Positions 37,001 through 52,000 of a stretch of DNA of 64,000 nucleotides are shown here, piece by piece. Source of the DNA: Mesorhabditis belari (taxonomy: Eukaryota > Nematoda > Chromadorea > Rhabditida > Rhabditidae). Position 1 is the first letter of the stretch, and each line of letters begins with the position of its first letter. A model generated the notes under the pieces. The model ran no database searches and had not been told where the DNA came from. It saw nothing but the letters and a program-made list of their open reading frames with translations. The position numbers and the translations under genes are program-made. The stretch covers positions 1,173,413-1,237,412 of the forward strand of contig CAUEEP010000753.1 of the NCBI GenBank assembly GCA_958450365.1, in the 5' to 3' direction.

Positions 37001-40000
37001 TGTTTTTCTGTTGTCTCTGGTGCTTCTGAATCATCAAAAATAGCAGGAACTTCGAAATTTCATTGAAATTTCGAAGTTCCTCCTATTCTTTTATTGTCCA
37101 GTCTTGTCCTTCTCTGTCAGTCTCATTTTATTTTTTTATTTGCTAGGCTATTATGCTAGGCTTATAAGTAAGGAACGGCTTGTGCCCTTGTGCGAATCTC
37201 AGAAATTGAGATGGATAGGACTGTGAGATGGATAGGGCTATGAGATGGGTAGGACTTTTAGATAAGTAGGACTAGTGAGGACTAAAGATGCTGGGGATTT
37301 TGGTGGTATTCGTCTAGTGGTATTCGTCTAGTGGTATTCGTCTGATCGTATTCGTCTAATGGGTGAAGAGGCTAAGAGGGGGAGCACAGGGGAACAGGGG
37401 AACAAGGCGGACAAGAGAAAGAAAAGGCCGTGACTCGCGCGCCTCCCGCCACCCCTCAACCCTCACCGATCGTTCAATATTTCACCCGTGTACTAGACTA
37501 TCCTAATCTGTATCTCTACCTTGTCCTACTCGCATAACACTCGTAAAACAGCTGTGCATCAATCGTATCAGCTATGATTTGTAGATTTGATGTATCAACA
37601 TTTTAATTTTGTGTTTTCCCTGGCTCCTAAATGGTTTTTATCATTTTTTAACCTTTTTCCCTGGATTCTTGACACTAATTGTACGCTTAGCTAAGCTGGA
37701 ACCTTTAAAACTTTCCCAGGCTCTCTCCAGCGGAATTTCCAAAACCGATCTCCAAACCAAAAAAGAGCCGACTCCGGACTTAGTTCCGGAGTCTGGACTG
37801 TTGGCGAGATGAGCTGGCAGAGTCCGATCCTCGAACCAGGCGTCTTTTATATACAAATTTTTCGTTAGACCTAGCCGGGTTTGACTGCCTAGACCTATCC
37901 ATACTCCAGACTGGGTTTTGGCCTGGTTCTGGCCTGGTTCGGACTAGTTTTCCTAGCCTGGTATTAGCCTGGAAGTCCCTCGAGTCCAGGCCCAGACACG
38001 GCTTAGTCCGGGGTTGGCTCTGTCTAGGCACTAGTCTGGCGAATTCTAGACCTGGTCTTGGACCAAAGATCACCCAAACCAATCTCAGGCTCATAAAGGA
38101 GACAAGTAGGTTGGTCAGCCTGGTTCTGACCTGGTTCTGGCCTGGTTTTGATCTGGTTGGCCTGGTTCTGGCCTGGTTTTACCCTGGTTCTGACCTGATT
38201 TTGGCCTGGTTAGCCTGGTTAGCCTGGTTAGCCTGGTTAGCCTGGTTAGCCTGGTTAGCCTGGTTAGCCTGGTTAGCCTGGTTAGCCTGGTTAGCCTGGT
38301 TAGCCTGGTTAGCCTGGTTAGCCTGGTTAGCCTGGTTAGCCTGGTTAGCCTGGTTAGCCTGGCTAGCCTGGTTAGCCTGGTTAGCCTGGTTAGCCTGGCT
38401 AGCCTGGTTAGCCTGGTTAGCCTGGTTAGCCTGGTTAGCCTGGTTAGCCTGGTTAGCCTGGTTAGCCTGGTTCTGGCCTGGTTCTGGCCTGGTTAGCCTG
38501 GCTAGCCTGGTTAGCCTGGCTAGCCTGGTTAGCCTGGCTAGCCTGGTTAGCCTGGCTAGCCTGGTTAGCCTGGTTAGCCTGGTTAGCCTGGTTAGCCTGG
38601 TTAGCCTGGTTAGCCTGGTTAGCCTGGTTAGCCTGGTTCTGACCTGATTCTGATCTGGAAATTTGGCTCTACGATCAACCCTGTCGAGCCTAACGATCAG
38701 TACGAGCCATTTCTCCGTACTAGTACGTACTAGTAGTATACTAGTCCGAGCCGTTTCTCCGTTTCGCCAAGTGCTTCATTGCCTTCCCTAATCCAATATC
38801 CATATTGCCCTCACTCAAAAAAACAAAGAGTGGACTGTTTTTGCTGTTTTCTGTCAAAAACCCTTCTATTCCTCCCCTTTTCCTCAATCTCTACGGTTCC
38901 TTTTCTTCTCTAACATTTCCACGTGTTGACCATTCACTTCCCCATCCACAATTCCCCCTTTCTCTCCATTCTCTCAATTCTTTTCCATCTTTCCATCTTT
39001 TTTTTCCTTTCACACGACAGTCACAGGCCGTATTCGACCCCTTTTCTCTTCTGTGTGTACCCCCATCCCTATGGATCATCGGGCCGTTCACTACCCCGGG
39101 TCTTTTACCCACATTTGCTTACTCATTTTAAAAAGTATTACAATATTCTATCTTCCTGGCATGCACAACAGCTTTTTAACTTTTTAAAACATCGTCATTC
39201 TGTGCCTGTTCCGATGGGCCATTGGGCCGTCCACTACCCCGGGTCTTTTACCCACATTTGCTTACTCATTTAAAAAAGTATTACAATATTCTATCTTCCT
39301 GGCATGCACAACAGCTTTTTAGTGTTTTAAAACATCGTCATTCTATACCTGTCCCTATGGATCATCGGGCCGTTCACTACCCCTGGTCTTTTACCCACAT
39401 TTGCTTACTCATTTAAAAAAGTAGTGCAATATTCTATCTTCCTGGCATGCACAACAGCTTTTTAGCTTTTTAAAACATCGTCATTCTCTTAGGGAAAGAA
39501 AGACGTTTAGGAAAGACGTTTAGGAAAGGCGGTCGTCACAAAATTGGCGGTAAAACCTGATCCTTATCGGTTTTTGAAATTTTGAATTGTATTAACTATC
39601 CGAAATTTTGTATTAACTATTGTATTAGCTAAGTAATCAAGCTCTATCTTTTCCCTTTATTCACCAACCCAATATTTCCATTATCGTTTCTTTTTTTTTC
39701 ATCGCTTTTCTTCTCAATCAATTTTTTCTTGAAGAACTTTCCTTACGATCACTTTTCCGGGAAGATTTCGATTGATTTTGACGATTGACTTTGTCGATTG
39801 ACTTTGTCGATTGACTTTGTCGATTGACTTTGTCGATTGGCTTTGACGATTACCTTAATTGCTCAATTCTTAAATGCTCAATTCTCGTTCAATTCATATA
39901 CCCAATTTGTTAATTTGCTCAGTCTTTACGTTTTCTTTTTTATTTTCAATAAAATCCTACAGAAATCTGTCTTTGTTCTTGTGTTTTCACAAGCCGTCTG

Positions 40001-43000
40001 GCTCGCTCAATTCTCCCATTTGTCAATTGGATCTTCTTTTCGATTTTCCATTGAATCTTCCATTGGATCTTCCATTGAATCTTCTTTTCTTTCTTTCTTT
40101 CTTTAATCATTTCAAAAACTAATCCAGAATGTCGATTTTGTACTCGATGGCGGCTGGTGTTTCCGGGTATTCCGAGCCGGTTCATAGCGACAACGCCGAA
40201 GCCGAATGCCTTGAGCACTATGAAAGCAATTTACAGACACATAAAGGTATCGTTTGTGAATTTTTTGTGAATCCTGGATGTCACGAAAGCTATTCAGAAA
40301 GAAAAAACTGGGCCATTCTTTGAAAAAAAAAAATTTGAAGTCAAAATCCATCCTTTTACTGAAAATCCTTAAAGAGAGCTTGTTTCTTCGTCTTTAAACC
40401 TTTTCTTCATTCATTCAACTTACCGTAAATCCTGTAATACCCCCATAATGACGGTGCCCCACTCCCATAATGACGGTGCGGAGCGTTGCGTAGTCTAGCT
40501 TTGAACGAGTTTTTCTCGACACTGGTTTATGCTACAATGCTCGTTTAAATATCAAAAAATAGCTGAAATTCAGGGCTATTTTTTGATATTTAAACGAGCA
40601 TTGTAGCATAAACCAGTGTCGAGAAAAACTCGTTCAAAGCTAGACTACGCAACACTCCGCACCTTCATTATGGAGCTGGAGTACTTTTTACAGTATTTAC
40701 GGTATTTATTCATTTCTATTTACGTCGTAAAACTCTTCAACCGATCACCTTGAGTGTTCGGTTGAAGAATAGAATATAAGAGTATCATTAAGGTCTCATT
40801 TAAGATCCCATTTAAGATCCCCTTCTGTTCCCAAAAGCTATTTATCTTATCTTCCTTATCTCTTTAAATCTGTTTTTGCGAATGTTAAGACAACGTTGAC
40901 AGCCTTAACGCTTTAGTGAGAGTTTTGGATGATAATTGGGCTTTGAATTTGAGCCATTCTTGAAAACTTCTCGTCTAACTGATGAGTTATCCACTTCTCC
41001 ACTTTTTTAACCTTTCCGATATCCTTCAAGTGATCACTTATCATCGAAACCTCTACACTAAAGTGTTTTGCTAGAGTTTTGCAACGGTTCAGGAAATGAG
41101 CCTTGCTTTCGTTGTTTCCATTCAAATTTGGTTCCTTATCTCTCTAAATTTGGCTCCCTATCAGCCTCGTTTGTGCTTTTTGGTAAACGCACGAGTTCTG
41201 GTGCACTGTTTAAAGTGTGTAAACACGTGTTTAAAGTACGTGATAAACTCTCGAATCGGTCTAAAAGACTTACACAAAGGCTCTTTCATCAAAAAATATT
41301 TCTGTCTTCTTTCCCTTGACTCTTCTTTTCCCCTCCATCACCGACCTCATGCATTTTTTCAATGTGATGAGTGAAATGGGAAAACAAGTGGCATCTAATT
41401 GGAAAAATTCCACTTTTTAAGGCAATTCTGGTCTTAAAAAGGCCTTAAAATGACCTTAAAATGGCCTTAAAAGGCCTTAAAATGGCCTTAAACGGTCCAT
41501 TTGATGAATAATTGAGTAATTTGTCGAATTTTGACGTTTTATAGCTCATCCTAAAGCTGAATTCAAGACGGATCGATTGGTAAAAACCGTTTTGAGATAT
41601 CTCTTTTCTAAAAGTTTTTACAGCTATTTTAGTAAAGGGCGGCAGCCAAAAAGAGCCAAAAAATGGCTGTTTTCACGTTTCGTTAGTTTTTCGTGCAGAA
41701 ATCTAGGCTAAAAACATGTGTTTCGTGATCAGCGTCCAAAATAACCCCTAGACACGCATTCTCAGAATCTTGGCAAGAAATTTGTGAAAAATATTGTCAC
41801 CGGTGGGAGTCGAACCAGCGACCCTCAGATCAATAGCCTATTTTCCGCCGCTATTTTGCGATTTTCCTTCGTTTTTCTCGTGAAAATGCGTGTCTAGGGG
41901 TTATTTTGGACGCTGATCACGAAAAACATGTTTTTAGCCTAGGTTTCTGCACGAAAAACTAACGAAACGTGAAAACAGCCATTTTTTGGCTTTTTTGGCT
42001 CTGCCTTTACTAAAATAGCTGTAAAAACTTTTAGAAAAGAGATATCTCAAAACGGTTTTTACCAATCGATCCGTATTGAATTCAGCTTTAGAATGAGCTA
42101 TAAAACGTCAAATAAGCTATAAAAGCTACAAAACGTTGGACAAATTTAAGGTACTCTCCCAAAAAATCAAAAAAATCGGAAAGGACTTTTCCATCAACCC
42201 AATATAAAGATTTAATTACCCAATTATTCATCAAATGGACCGTTTTAAGGCCATTTTAAGGCCATCTTAAGGCCTTTTAAGGCCTTTTAAGACCATTTTA
42301 ATCAACCCAATAGAATAGAAACAAGTGTTTTATCGAATAATACAGTAACTTTCTTCTAATTTCTTCGAATTCGTTTCCTAAAGCGTGCCCTTCCTTTTCC
42401 TAATTCCCTTCCTTTTCCGTTTTCATTTTCTAGCAAAATTACCGTGCTCGTTGTCTCTATTTTTATTAAATCTATCCAATTTTTTTTCTAATTTTTATAT
42501 TCTTTGTGAAATGGCAAAGAAAAAAACAAAAATTCGAGAGATTTAATAGAAATAGAAATAGAAAAATGAACAAAAGACAACGATTACGGTAGTTTTGAAG
42601 GCTAAGGCCTCTTTTGAAGGCTAAGGCAGATACAGGCAGGCTAAGGAGAGCAAGGCATCGCTTGGGAAACGATAGCACAACGAAAACGAACAAAAATCGA
42701 TAGCACATTGTTTTGATTGGATACTTTGAGCCGGATTGTTTGTTGTTGGGTCAAAATACTTCTACTAGAGCCTAGGGAAAGTGTTGTTTAGACAAAGAGG
42801 CAAAAAGAGGCAAAAAGAATAAATAAACAACGCCCAGGAGGCCACGCTTCGATGACAGCTAGAGGGGAACCTGACTGACCAGAGTCCTACAGGGTGGCCC
42901 ATAATTCTACGTGCAGATAAAAAGCTTTGTAGGTAGACAAAGTTAAACTTAGACAAAAACTTAGATCTTTAGGCTCAAAGTCGGACTGACAAAAGGGGCG

Positions 43001-46000
43001 GGGCTAGAAAGACCTTTTATACGCGCCCCGCCCCTTCGCCATTGGCAATCTAACTTTGAGCTCCAATATCTTGGGATTGGACAGTCCAATCTGAATACTT
43101 TTTGTACCAATCGACAGAGAAAGACTTGGCGAATCAAATGATACTAAGAACACTTAAATTGGACAGCCCAACACCGAGAAATTTGAGCTCAAAGTTGGAT
43201 TGGCAAAGGGGCGGGGCTAGAAAGACCTTTTATACGCGCCCCGCCTCTTTTGCCATTGGGAGTCTAACTATTTGCTCAGATATCTTGGTGTTGGGCAAAA
43301 TTGAACAGCCCAACACCAAGATATTTGAGCTAAAGTTAGATTACCAATGGCAAAAGGGGCGGGACGCGTATTATTGGTCCTGCCCCTTTTGCCATTGGCA
43401 AGCTAACTTTGAGCTCAAATATCTTGGGATTGGACAATCCAATCTAAATACTTTTTGTACCAATCGACAGAGAAAGACTTGGCGAATCGAATGATACTAA
43501 GAACACTTAAATTGGACAGCCCAACACCGAGAAATTTGAGCTCAAAGTTAGCTTGCCAAGCGCCCGTTTTACTCGTCTAAAAAACTACTCGTTTTACTAG
43601 TGAAAAATAACAGAGAATAAGCCATTGCACCGATAATTATCGACCATCCTGTATAATCACAAATAGGCAACAAATCTGGAAACTTACTTAAATTTAAAAG
43701 CAATTCCTTTTTCAGATGAACGAGACTCGATCCAGAAAAAAACCTTCACGAAATGGGTGAATAAACACTTGCAAAAGGTGAGCTCAGCTATATTTTAGTC
43801 TTTCAGCTAGAGTCTAGATCTAGTCTAGATCTAGTCTAGATCAAAAACTATGCATAATTACTATAAAATACTCGTGTCAGTCTTGTTTTCAACTGATTTA
43901 TTCATGCTAATGTTTTTGATGAATCTTCTTTTCATTTCCTTTTCTAGTCCTCCCGAAGTGTCACTGATTTGTTCGAGGATCTCCGCGATGGAATCAATTT
44001 GATCATTCTACTCGAAGCGTTGACGGGAGATCGATTTGTGAGTTTCGGAGTTAAAACAAACCAGGCACAGGTCTTGCGACGATTTAAGGTTAAGCCAGTA
44101 TGACCAGGATGGATGGTTTGGGGTATGGTTAGGCCCAGATGGCCGAGGATTGATATCTAGCCCTTGACCAGGTGCCAGGCTAGAGCTAGGCTAGAGCTAG
44201 GCTAGAGCTAGGCTAGAGCTAGGCTAGAGCTAGGCTAGAGCTAGGCTAGAGCTAGGCTAGAGCTAGGCTAGAGCTAGGCTAGAGCTAGGCTAGAGCTAGG
44301 CTAGAGCTAGGCTAGAGGCTAGAGCTAGGCTAGAGCTAGGCTAGAGCTAGGCTAGAGCTAGGCTAGAGCTAGGCCAGAGCTAGAAGCGCAAGTGGCACAA
44401 AATAAGCAAAAGACCACCCTTAAATTTTACATCTTTTAGCTATGAAACTTAATAACGTCAAATAGCTCTTGGATCTCTTTTGATGTAAGGCATACACTTG
44501 ATGGCTCGAGAAAGAGTGCTTTTGTGGATGGGAGCCCTAATTTTTGTATTGACGTCGCGACGCTAGCGGCAGCGATGAAATTAGAATTTAAGCCCCGTTT
44601 TGCTACTTTGGTTATTTAAATTCAAAAAAATCGCAGAAATTGACGACGCAGAAATCTATCATTTTGCAACGCACTTTATTATAATAGAGACGAGTTGGGA
44701 CGACTCTTGGATAGACCAGGGCCTGGGGTCAGAGGGCCAGGGCCTGAGGTCAGAGGGTCAGGGCCTGAGGTCAGAGGGCCAGGGCCTGAGGTCAGAGGGT
44801 CTGAGGTCAGAGGGCCAGGGCCTGGGGTCAGAGGGCCAGGGCCTGAGGTCAGATTTTGGAAGTGACCTGGCTTTAATGCCTTAATGCCTTAATCTTGCGC
44901 TGCTCTTTCTTAGATGGTCATAGCCTAGGCTGAGTCTCGGACCTAATCCTAATCTCGAACCTAATCCTTATCTGAACCTGGTCATACTTTTGAATCCAAA
45001 AGGCCTAAAACTGGTTCTGGGTCAATCTAAAGGTGAACTTGACTGAGTAACGACCCTGACCTGACCGGACCTCACCGGACCTGACCTGACTGGACCTGGC
45101 CTGACCTGACCTGACCGGACCCGACCTAACCGGACCTGACCTGACCTGACCTGACCTGACCTGACCTGACCTGACCTGACCTGACCTGACCTGACCTGAC
45201 CTGACCTGACCTGACCTGACCTGACCTGACCTGACCTGACCTGACCTGACCTGACCTGACCTGACCTGACCTGACCTGACCGGACCTGACCTGACCGGAC
45301 CTGACCTGACATGACCGGACCTGACCGGACCTGACCGGACCTGACCTAGCCTGATCTCGACCCTGCCTAGGCTGCCTAGACTTGACCTGCCTAGACTGAC
45401 TTGACCCTGGTCTGGTAACGCGACCTGGCTTTGGTCTAATTTTCAACATCAATTTTCAGAATCGCGAGCGCGGTGTGACCCAGTTTCATCGAATGCAAAA
45501 CGTGCAATGCTGTCTCGACTATCTCAAACAGAAAAACATCAAGCTCGTCAATATCAGAGCCGAGGATATTGTGGATGGGAATGGGAAATTGACGCTCGGA
45601 CTCATCTGGACGATCATTCTCAATTTCCAGGTGCGCTTTCGGAGCTAAACGTACAGATTTCTCGTGAACTTTGCGCTCTTTTTGTACGCAAGCCATTAGC
45701 CATTTGGTTTGCCATTAGGCTTAGGCTTAGGCTGAGGCTTAGGCTGAGGCTTAGGCTGAGGCTTAGGCTTAGGCTTAGGCTGAGGCTTAGGCTGAGGCTT
45801 CGGCTGTGAGGCTTAGGCTTAGGCTTAGGCTGAGGCTTAGGCTTAGGCTTAGGCTTAGGCTGAGGCTTAGGCTTAGGCTTAGGCTGAGGCTTAGGCTGAG
45901 GCTTAGGCTTAGTTTACGAGAGTACAAAGTGCTGAATTCTACTCAGCTTCAGCTCGCCAAAATCCTTCACATTGCCGTCATAGAAGTTCGAAAGCCTGGG

Positions 46001-49000
46001 GTACCCGTGGATTTAAGATTTCTTGAGTTTAAGATAATTTCTTGAGTTTAAGATTTCTTGAGTTTAAGATTTCTTTAGTTTAAGATTTCTTTAGTTTAAG
46101 ATTTCTTGGGTTCTAAACAACAACTTTTGTTACTCTTTCCATTTCTTACCTCAGTTCTTACCTCAGTTCTGGGCACTCTTGTTCTACTGGGTTAAATCTA
46201 GACAGTAAAGCCAAACCATGTTCCATGATTCATCGGTTTTATCAATCTTTATTTGAAGCAAATCTTTATTTCATATCAATAAACAACAGATTAACAATTA
46301 AATTCAAAGCAATCACCATTTTTAGCCAAGCACGCCAAGCACGCTATCAAGCGTTTAGGAAAGGTGTCCACAGGATTGTGGGACATTTGATACGCGCCCT
46401 GACCCTTTGCCATTGGCGAGCTAACTTTGAGCTAAAATATCTTGGTGTTGGGCTGTTCAATTTCAGTGTTCTTAGTGTCATTTGATGCGCAAAGTCTTTC
46501 TCTTTCGTTTGGTAAAAAAAGTATTTAAATTGGACGGTCCAATCCAAAGATATTTGAGCTTAAAGTTGGATTGCCAATGGCAAAGGAGGTGCCCGCCCCT
46601 TTTTCGTGCCCCGTCTCCTTTCCCATTGACAATCTAGCTTTTAGCTTGAATATCTTGGGGTTGGACTGTCCAATTTCAATAGTCTTAGCATCATTAGATG
46701 CGCCAATTCTTTTTCTGTCGATTGGTATAAAAACTATTCAAATTGGATCACGCAACACGAAGATATTTCGCAATCTAACTTTGAGCTTAAATATCTTGGG
46801 ATTGGACTGTCCAATTTGAATACTTTTTGAACCAATCGACAGAGAAAGACTTGGGGGATCTAATGATATCAAGAACACTTAAATTGGACAGCCCAACACC
46901 GAGAAATTTGAGCTCAAAGTTAGCTTGCCAATAGCAAAAGGGGCAGCAACATCAAATGTTCAATAACTGACCAAGTATTGGACATTTGATAAGCACTCGA
47001 GTTAAGTAACTCATCGAGTTCATTCCAAGCTTTCAGAAGACTTTTTGGACCGGAGCCTAGTCTTGTTGAAATGTTCAAATTTGGTTTTTGAAAGCCTTTT
47101 GTGCCTAGTGCAAAATCTCTTGCAAATCTTGCAATTGTAGCTTTGAGAAGATCGAGATAGTTAATGGTAATAGATTAAAAAGCCACTGCTTCTATCTATC
47201 ATTAGCCACTGTTTCTATTTTATAATTAGCCACTGTTTCTATTTACAATTAGCCACTGCTTCTATGATAAGTCACCCTGTACATCTTTGAACTCAAATTT
47301 CTTGGCTTTGGGTTGTCGAATTTTGATGTTCTTGGTATTAATCGATAGAGAAAGATTTGGCGAATCTAATGATATCAAAAACATATAAATTGGACAGCTC
47401 AACACCGAGAAAATTGAGCTCAAAGTTGTCAATATGTCAATCAAGATCTCCCTGGGTTGTTAGTTGCTATGGTAGATATCTAGATACAGAGATACAGAAT
47501 CGATTATCCATCCCGAATGCTTATCGTTGTCGTTTTTTCAGGTCTCCCAAGTGCAACGCTTGCACCAGCAAAAGCACGCGAATGGAAACGGGGATTCGCT
47601 GAAGGTTTGTGGCTTTCAAAAACAGATCATTTTGGTCTTTAGATCATTTTGCTCTTTACTATCATTATATTATAATCAAGTTCTTTCATTTCTTTCATCG
47701 AAACCTCATTCCAATGCCAGTGAAATTTGAAAACATCATTTTCTTTTGAATTTCGGAATACCGATCTTTTATCCACCACCTAGTTTAGATTAAATTTTTG
47801 TTTCTTTTCAAAACTAAGCTCTTCAAACTATTCATTTCTTATAATATTCTCTTCCGATCTCTTCCGATCTCTTCCGATCTCTTCCGATCTCTTCCGATCT
47901 CTTCCGATCTCTTCCGATCTCTTCTGAGCTTAAATTAAAATATTCTTTTTTTCTTTTCCAATCTTTTATACTCCTAAAGACACTTAGCAAAGAAAAACAC
48001 TCATTTTGATTCCGCTTGAGCGCTTGAGCATTTTTCAACGGAATAATTCTCTTTTTCTATTTTAGTTTTCTAAGTTGACCTCCAGATTGATCATTTCGAT
48101 TTTTAGAATTTCTTAAAACGCTTCTCAAGAAAAGTTCAGTCTCCGAGAAATTTTTTGTCATTCAGCATTTTTTAAAATCAACGAATTTTGTGAAATTCTT
48201 TCATTAGAACTCTAAGTTGCCTTCCAGATTGATAATTTCGACTTTTAGAATTTCTAAAAACGATTCTCAAGAAGCTTTCAGGCTTCGCGAAATTTCTTGT
48301 CATTCAGTATTTTTTTAAATCAATGAATCTAATGAAATTCTTTTACTAGACCTCTAAGTTGCCCCCCAGATTGGTCATTTCGACTTTTAGAATTCCTTTA
48401 AATGATTCTCAAGAAAAGTTCAGTCTCCGAGAAATTTCTTGTCAATCAGCACTTTTTCTAATCAATGAATCTTATGAAATTCTTTTACTAGAACTCTAAG
48501 TTGCCTTCCAGATTGGTCATTTCGACTTTTAGAATTCCTTTAAACGATTCTCAAGAAGCTTTCAGGCTTCGAGAAATTTCTTGGCATTCAGCATTATTTT
48601 AAATCAACGAATTTTGTGAAATTCTTTCATTAGAACTCTAAGTTGCCTTCCAGATTGGTCGAATTTTTTTCAAAAACCCCCCTTCTTACAACTTATGCCC
48701 GAGATTTTACGAGATTTTTATCAACCGACATTTTATCGCCCTTTTTCAACGTTTTTGGAGGGAAAATCGAAGCCCGGCGGAAAGAAATCTGATGAATCGC
48801 CCCTCTAAGCAAATAATCCCCTTTTTTGTCAACTGAATATCTTATTCTTTAGCTGAAAAGCCGTCCTTAAAAAAATACACAACCACTTAACTGAATATTT
48901 TTTATTTGTCGATCATTTAAAATTTACATTTTTCTGTAAACATAAATTTACATTTTTTTCTTTTCCAACCTCACCACTGCACTCCAGATTGACGCTTTTC

Positions 49001-52000
49001 GCAAAAATTTTTGGAATTTCGACAATTTCTTAACGAGAATTCGCAACGAAAAGCGATCAAACGATTTTCTCGCTGGATTTCGATCGAATTCTCAATTCCA
49101 CGTAATTTTTGCGAATCCTGGATGTCACCGGATAATTTGAGATAGATATTATTATCTATCGCCTACAAAATTGGAGTTGGAGCCGAGCTGGAACAGGACT
49201 ACCCCAAAATTTGCATTTAAAAGCAAAAAAGCCCAAATTTTTCTTTATTTTTCTAAATCCTGGATGTCACGAAATAATTTGGGATAGTTAATACATTGTT
49301 ATCGATCGTCTAAAAATTGGAGTTGGAGCTGGAAACAGGACTGCCTCGAAATTTGCATTTAAAAGCAAGCAATCCCAAATTTTTCTTCATTTTCCTGAAT
49401 CCTGGATATCACCGAATAATTTGGGATAGTTAATTCTTATTATTCTATTGCCTAAAAACGTTGGAGCCGAGCTGGAATCAGGACTGCCCCGAAATTTGCA
49501 TTTAAAAGCAAGCAAACCCAAATTTTCCTTCATTTTCCTGAATCCTGGATGTCACGAAATAATTTGGGATAGTTAATTCTTATTATTCTATTGCCTAAAA
49601 AGTTGGAGTTGGAGCTGGAACAGGACTACTCAAAAAATTTGCATTTAAAAGCAAGCAAGCTTAAATTTTTCTTTATTTTCCTGAATCCTGGATGTCATCG
49701 ATCGCATTGCGTGATTTATTTCTGGTGGGCGGAGCTTTTCTCGGCATTTGGTTCTACCTCTCGGCTCTCTCCTTTCTCTCGTCTCTCCTCCCCAACCCCA
49801 TTTCTCCCCACCATCATCCCTGCGAGCGATCGAAATTCTTCCTCTGGCCTCAAATCGGCCCGTTTTTAGCTCTATTCTCTTTAATTTCTTTGTTCCTATA
49901 TAGTTTCTTTACAATGCAAAAGTTATTCCAATCCTACAAGCGTCAAGAGCGGAAAGACACGTACTCGAGCAAAAAGACGAGAAACTACACAACGAATTCT
50001 CGAGATTCCGCTGCTTTTCCGCAATCTGGAACGCACCTCAGCCAATCGGGGGGCTTAAACAAAAATCTGAGCAATTCAGACTACCTCGAGGTTGAGTCGC
50101 TAGGTAGTGCCCAGAATTATGCCCAATCCAGAAGTTCTGAAAAAAGTTTTGACAAATTTGAGGGATCTGGAGCGCACCAGGGCCAAGGCAGGGGCTCAAA
50201 TGGGAATTCTCGCCATTTGGAACATTATGGAAACGGGAAATCGAGTTCTCGAGTCTCTGGACTCAACAGATCCACGAATTCAAATTCCAGAGAGATTTTG
50301 GTGAAAACTGGAACGCACACCGGCTATCGAACGTCGAGTTCGGCGTTGAATCAAGATTTTGGGTCCTCTGACCACCAATCTCTGATCACTAACCTAAATC
50401 AAGAGTTTTTCACTCCAAATGCCCGTCCAAGACCTTCAATCTCCAGTCTGGACAGCACGCAAGCTTCCTATTCATCCGTTTACTCAAGTACTCCGCTTAC
50501 TCCGAAAAAGTACGGTACAGGGTCGGGTCCAGGGTCGAGCCTGGGCGTTCGCCGTGGCCATAGCCCGAACGAGTATTCAGCTAATCGCTCTTTGCACAGT
50601 GCGCCTATTTACGAGCTACCGTACTCCGAAACGTCGTCGTTTTCCTATGAAACGCATGAGCGCCGTAAAGTCCATCGGGAATTCACTCCAGAAGAGGAGC
50701 TCGACATTCGGAGACGAGCAAGAAAGGTAAACGGATAGATTTGAATATTGTAAACATTTGTGTGCGCTCCAGGATCACCAAAAATTAGCATAATAGTCTT
50801 TTTTGAGTAATATCTGTAGATATATAGCCATGACCGTTCGATTAGAATAGCGGGTTGTGTCGTCGATTTCATACCCATTGATGCACCAGGACGCCAAAAA
50901 TTAGCATAATAGTCTTTTTTGATTAATAGTTGTGGATATATAGCCGTGTACTTGTTTCGTAAATAGTAAATAAGCGGAAAGTTAGTGATCGTCGAATTTA
51001 CATATCCCAAATACTTGCATGACATCCAGAATCACCGAAAATTAGCATAATGGTCTTTTTTGATTAATATTTGTAGATATATAGCCATGAACTCGTTTGT
51101 AAATAGTAAATAAGCGGAAAGTTCGTAATCGTCAAATTTGCATATCCCAAAAGCTTGCATGACATCCAGAATCACCGAAAATTAGCATAATAGTTTTTTT
51201 TTGATTAATATTTGTGGATATATAGCCGTGTACTTCTTTCGTAATTAGTAAAAAAGCGGAAAGTTCGTAATCGCCAAATTTACATATCCCAAGTACTTGC
51301 ATGACATCCAGGATCACTGAAAATTAGCATAATAGTCTTTTTTGATTAATATTTGTGGATATATAGCCATGAACTCGTTTGTAAATAGTAAATAAGCGGA
51401 AAGTTAGTGATTGTCGAATTTGCATATCCCAAAAGCTTGCATGACATCCAGGATCACCAAAAATTAGCATGAAATTCTTTTCCGCTTATTAGTTTGGGAT
51501 ATTTTCCGTTGAACTCATTTTGTCATCATTTATTGTACTCATAGTAGTGTCTCGTACTAGCTGATCGTACTATCCTGTATGCCTTAAATAATTTTTAGTA
51601 TAGGGTGGTAAAAGGAAGAGATTGTTGACCCTGATAGCCAGTCATTCTTCCCATTTTGCCTTTTCTTTCTCTTTCCTAACCGCCAAATGATTGCTCATCC
51701 TTTTCCGCGATTCCTTATTGATCTCTTTCTTTCTCTTTCTTTCTCTTTTCCTTCACCTTTCAACTACAATGCCCTTGAACACTTCCCACACCCAAATAAA
51801 GTAGAACGGAGCTACTGGACTAGACAAGATTAGATGGGTGAACAAGTTGGGTGTACTTTGAGCGTTTAGACCTAGTAAACGCATCCCTTCTGGTGCATAC
51901 GATGCTTTCGATTGAAACGATACTTTATCGATGCAAAGTTAAAGGCTAAAAACCTAAACACGACTCATTATGAGAGGGGCTCAACATTTTGCCACATAAC

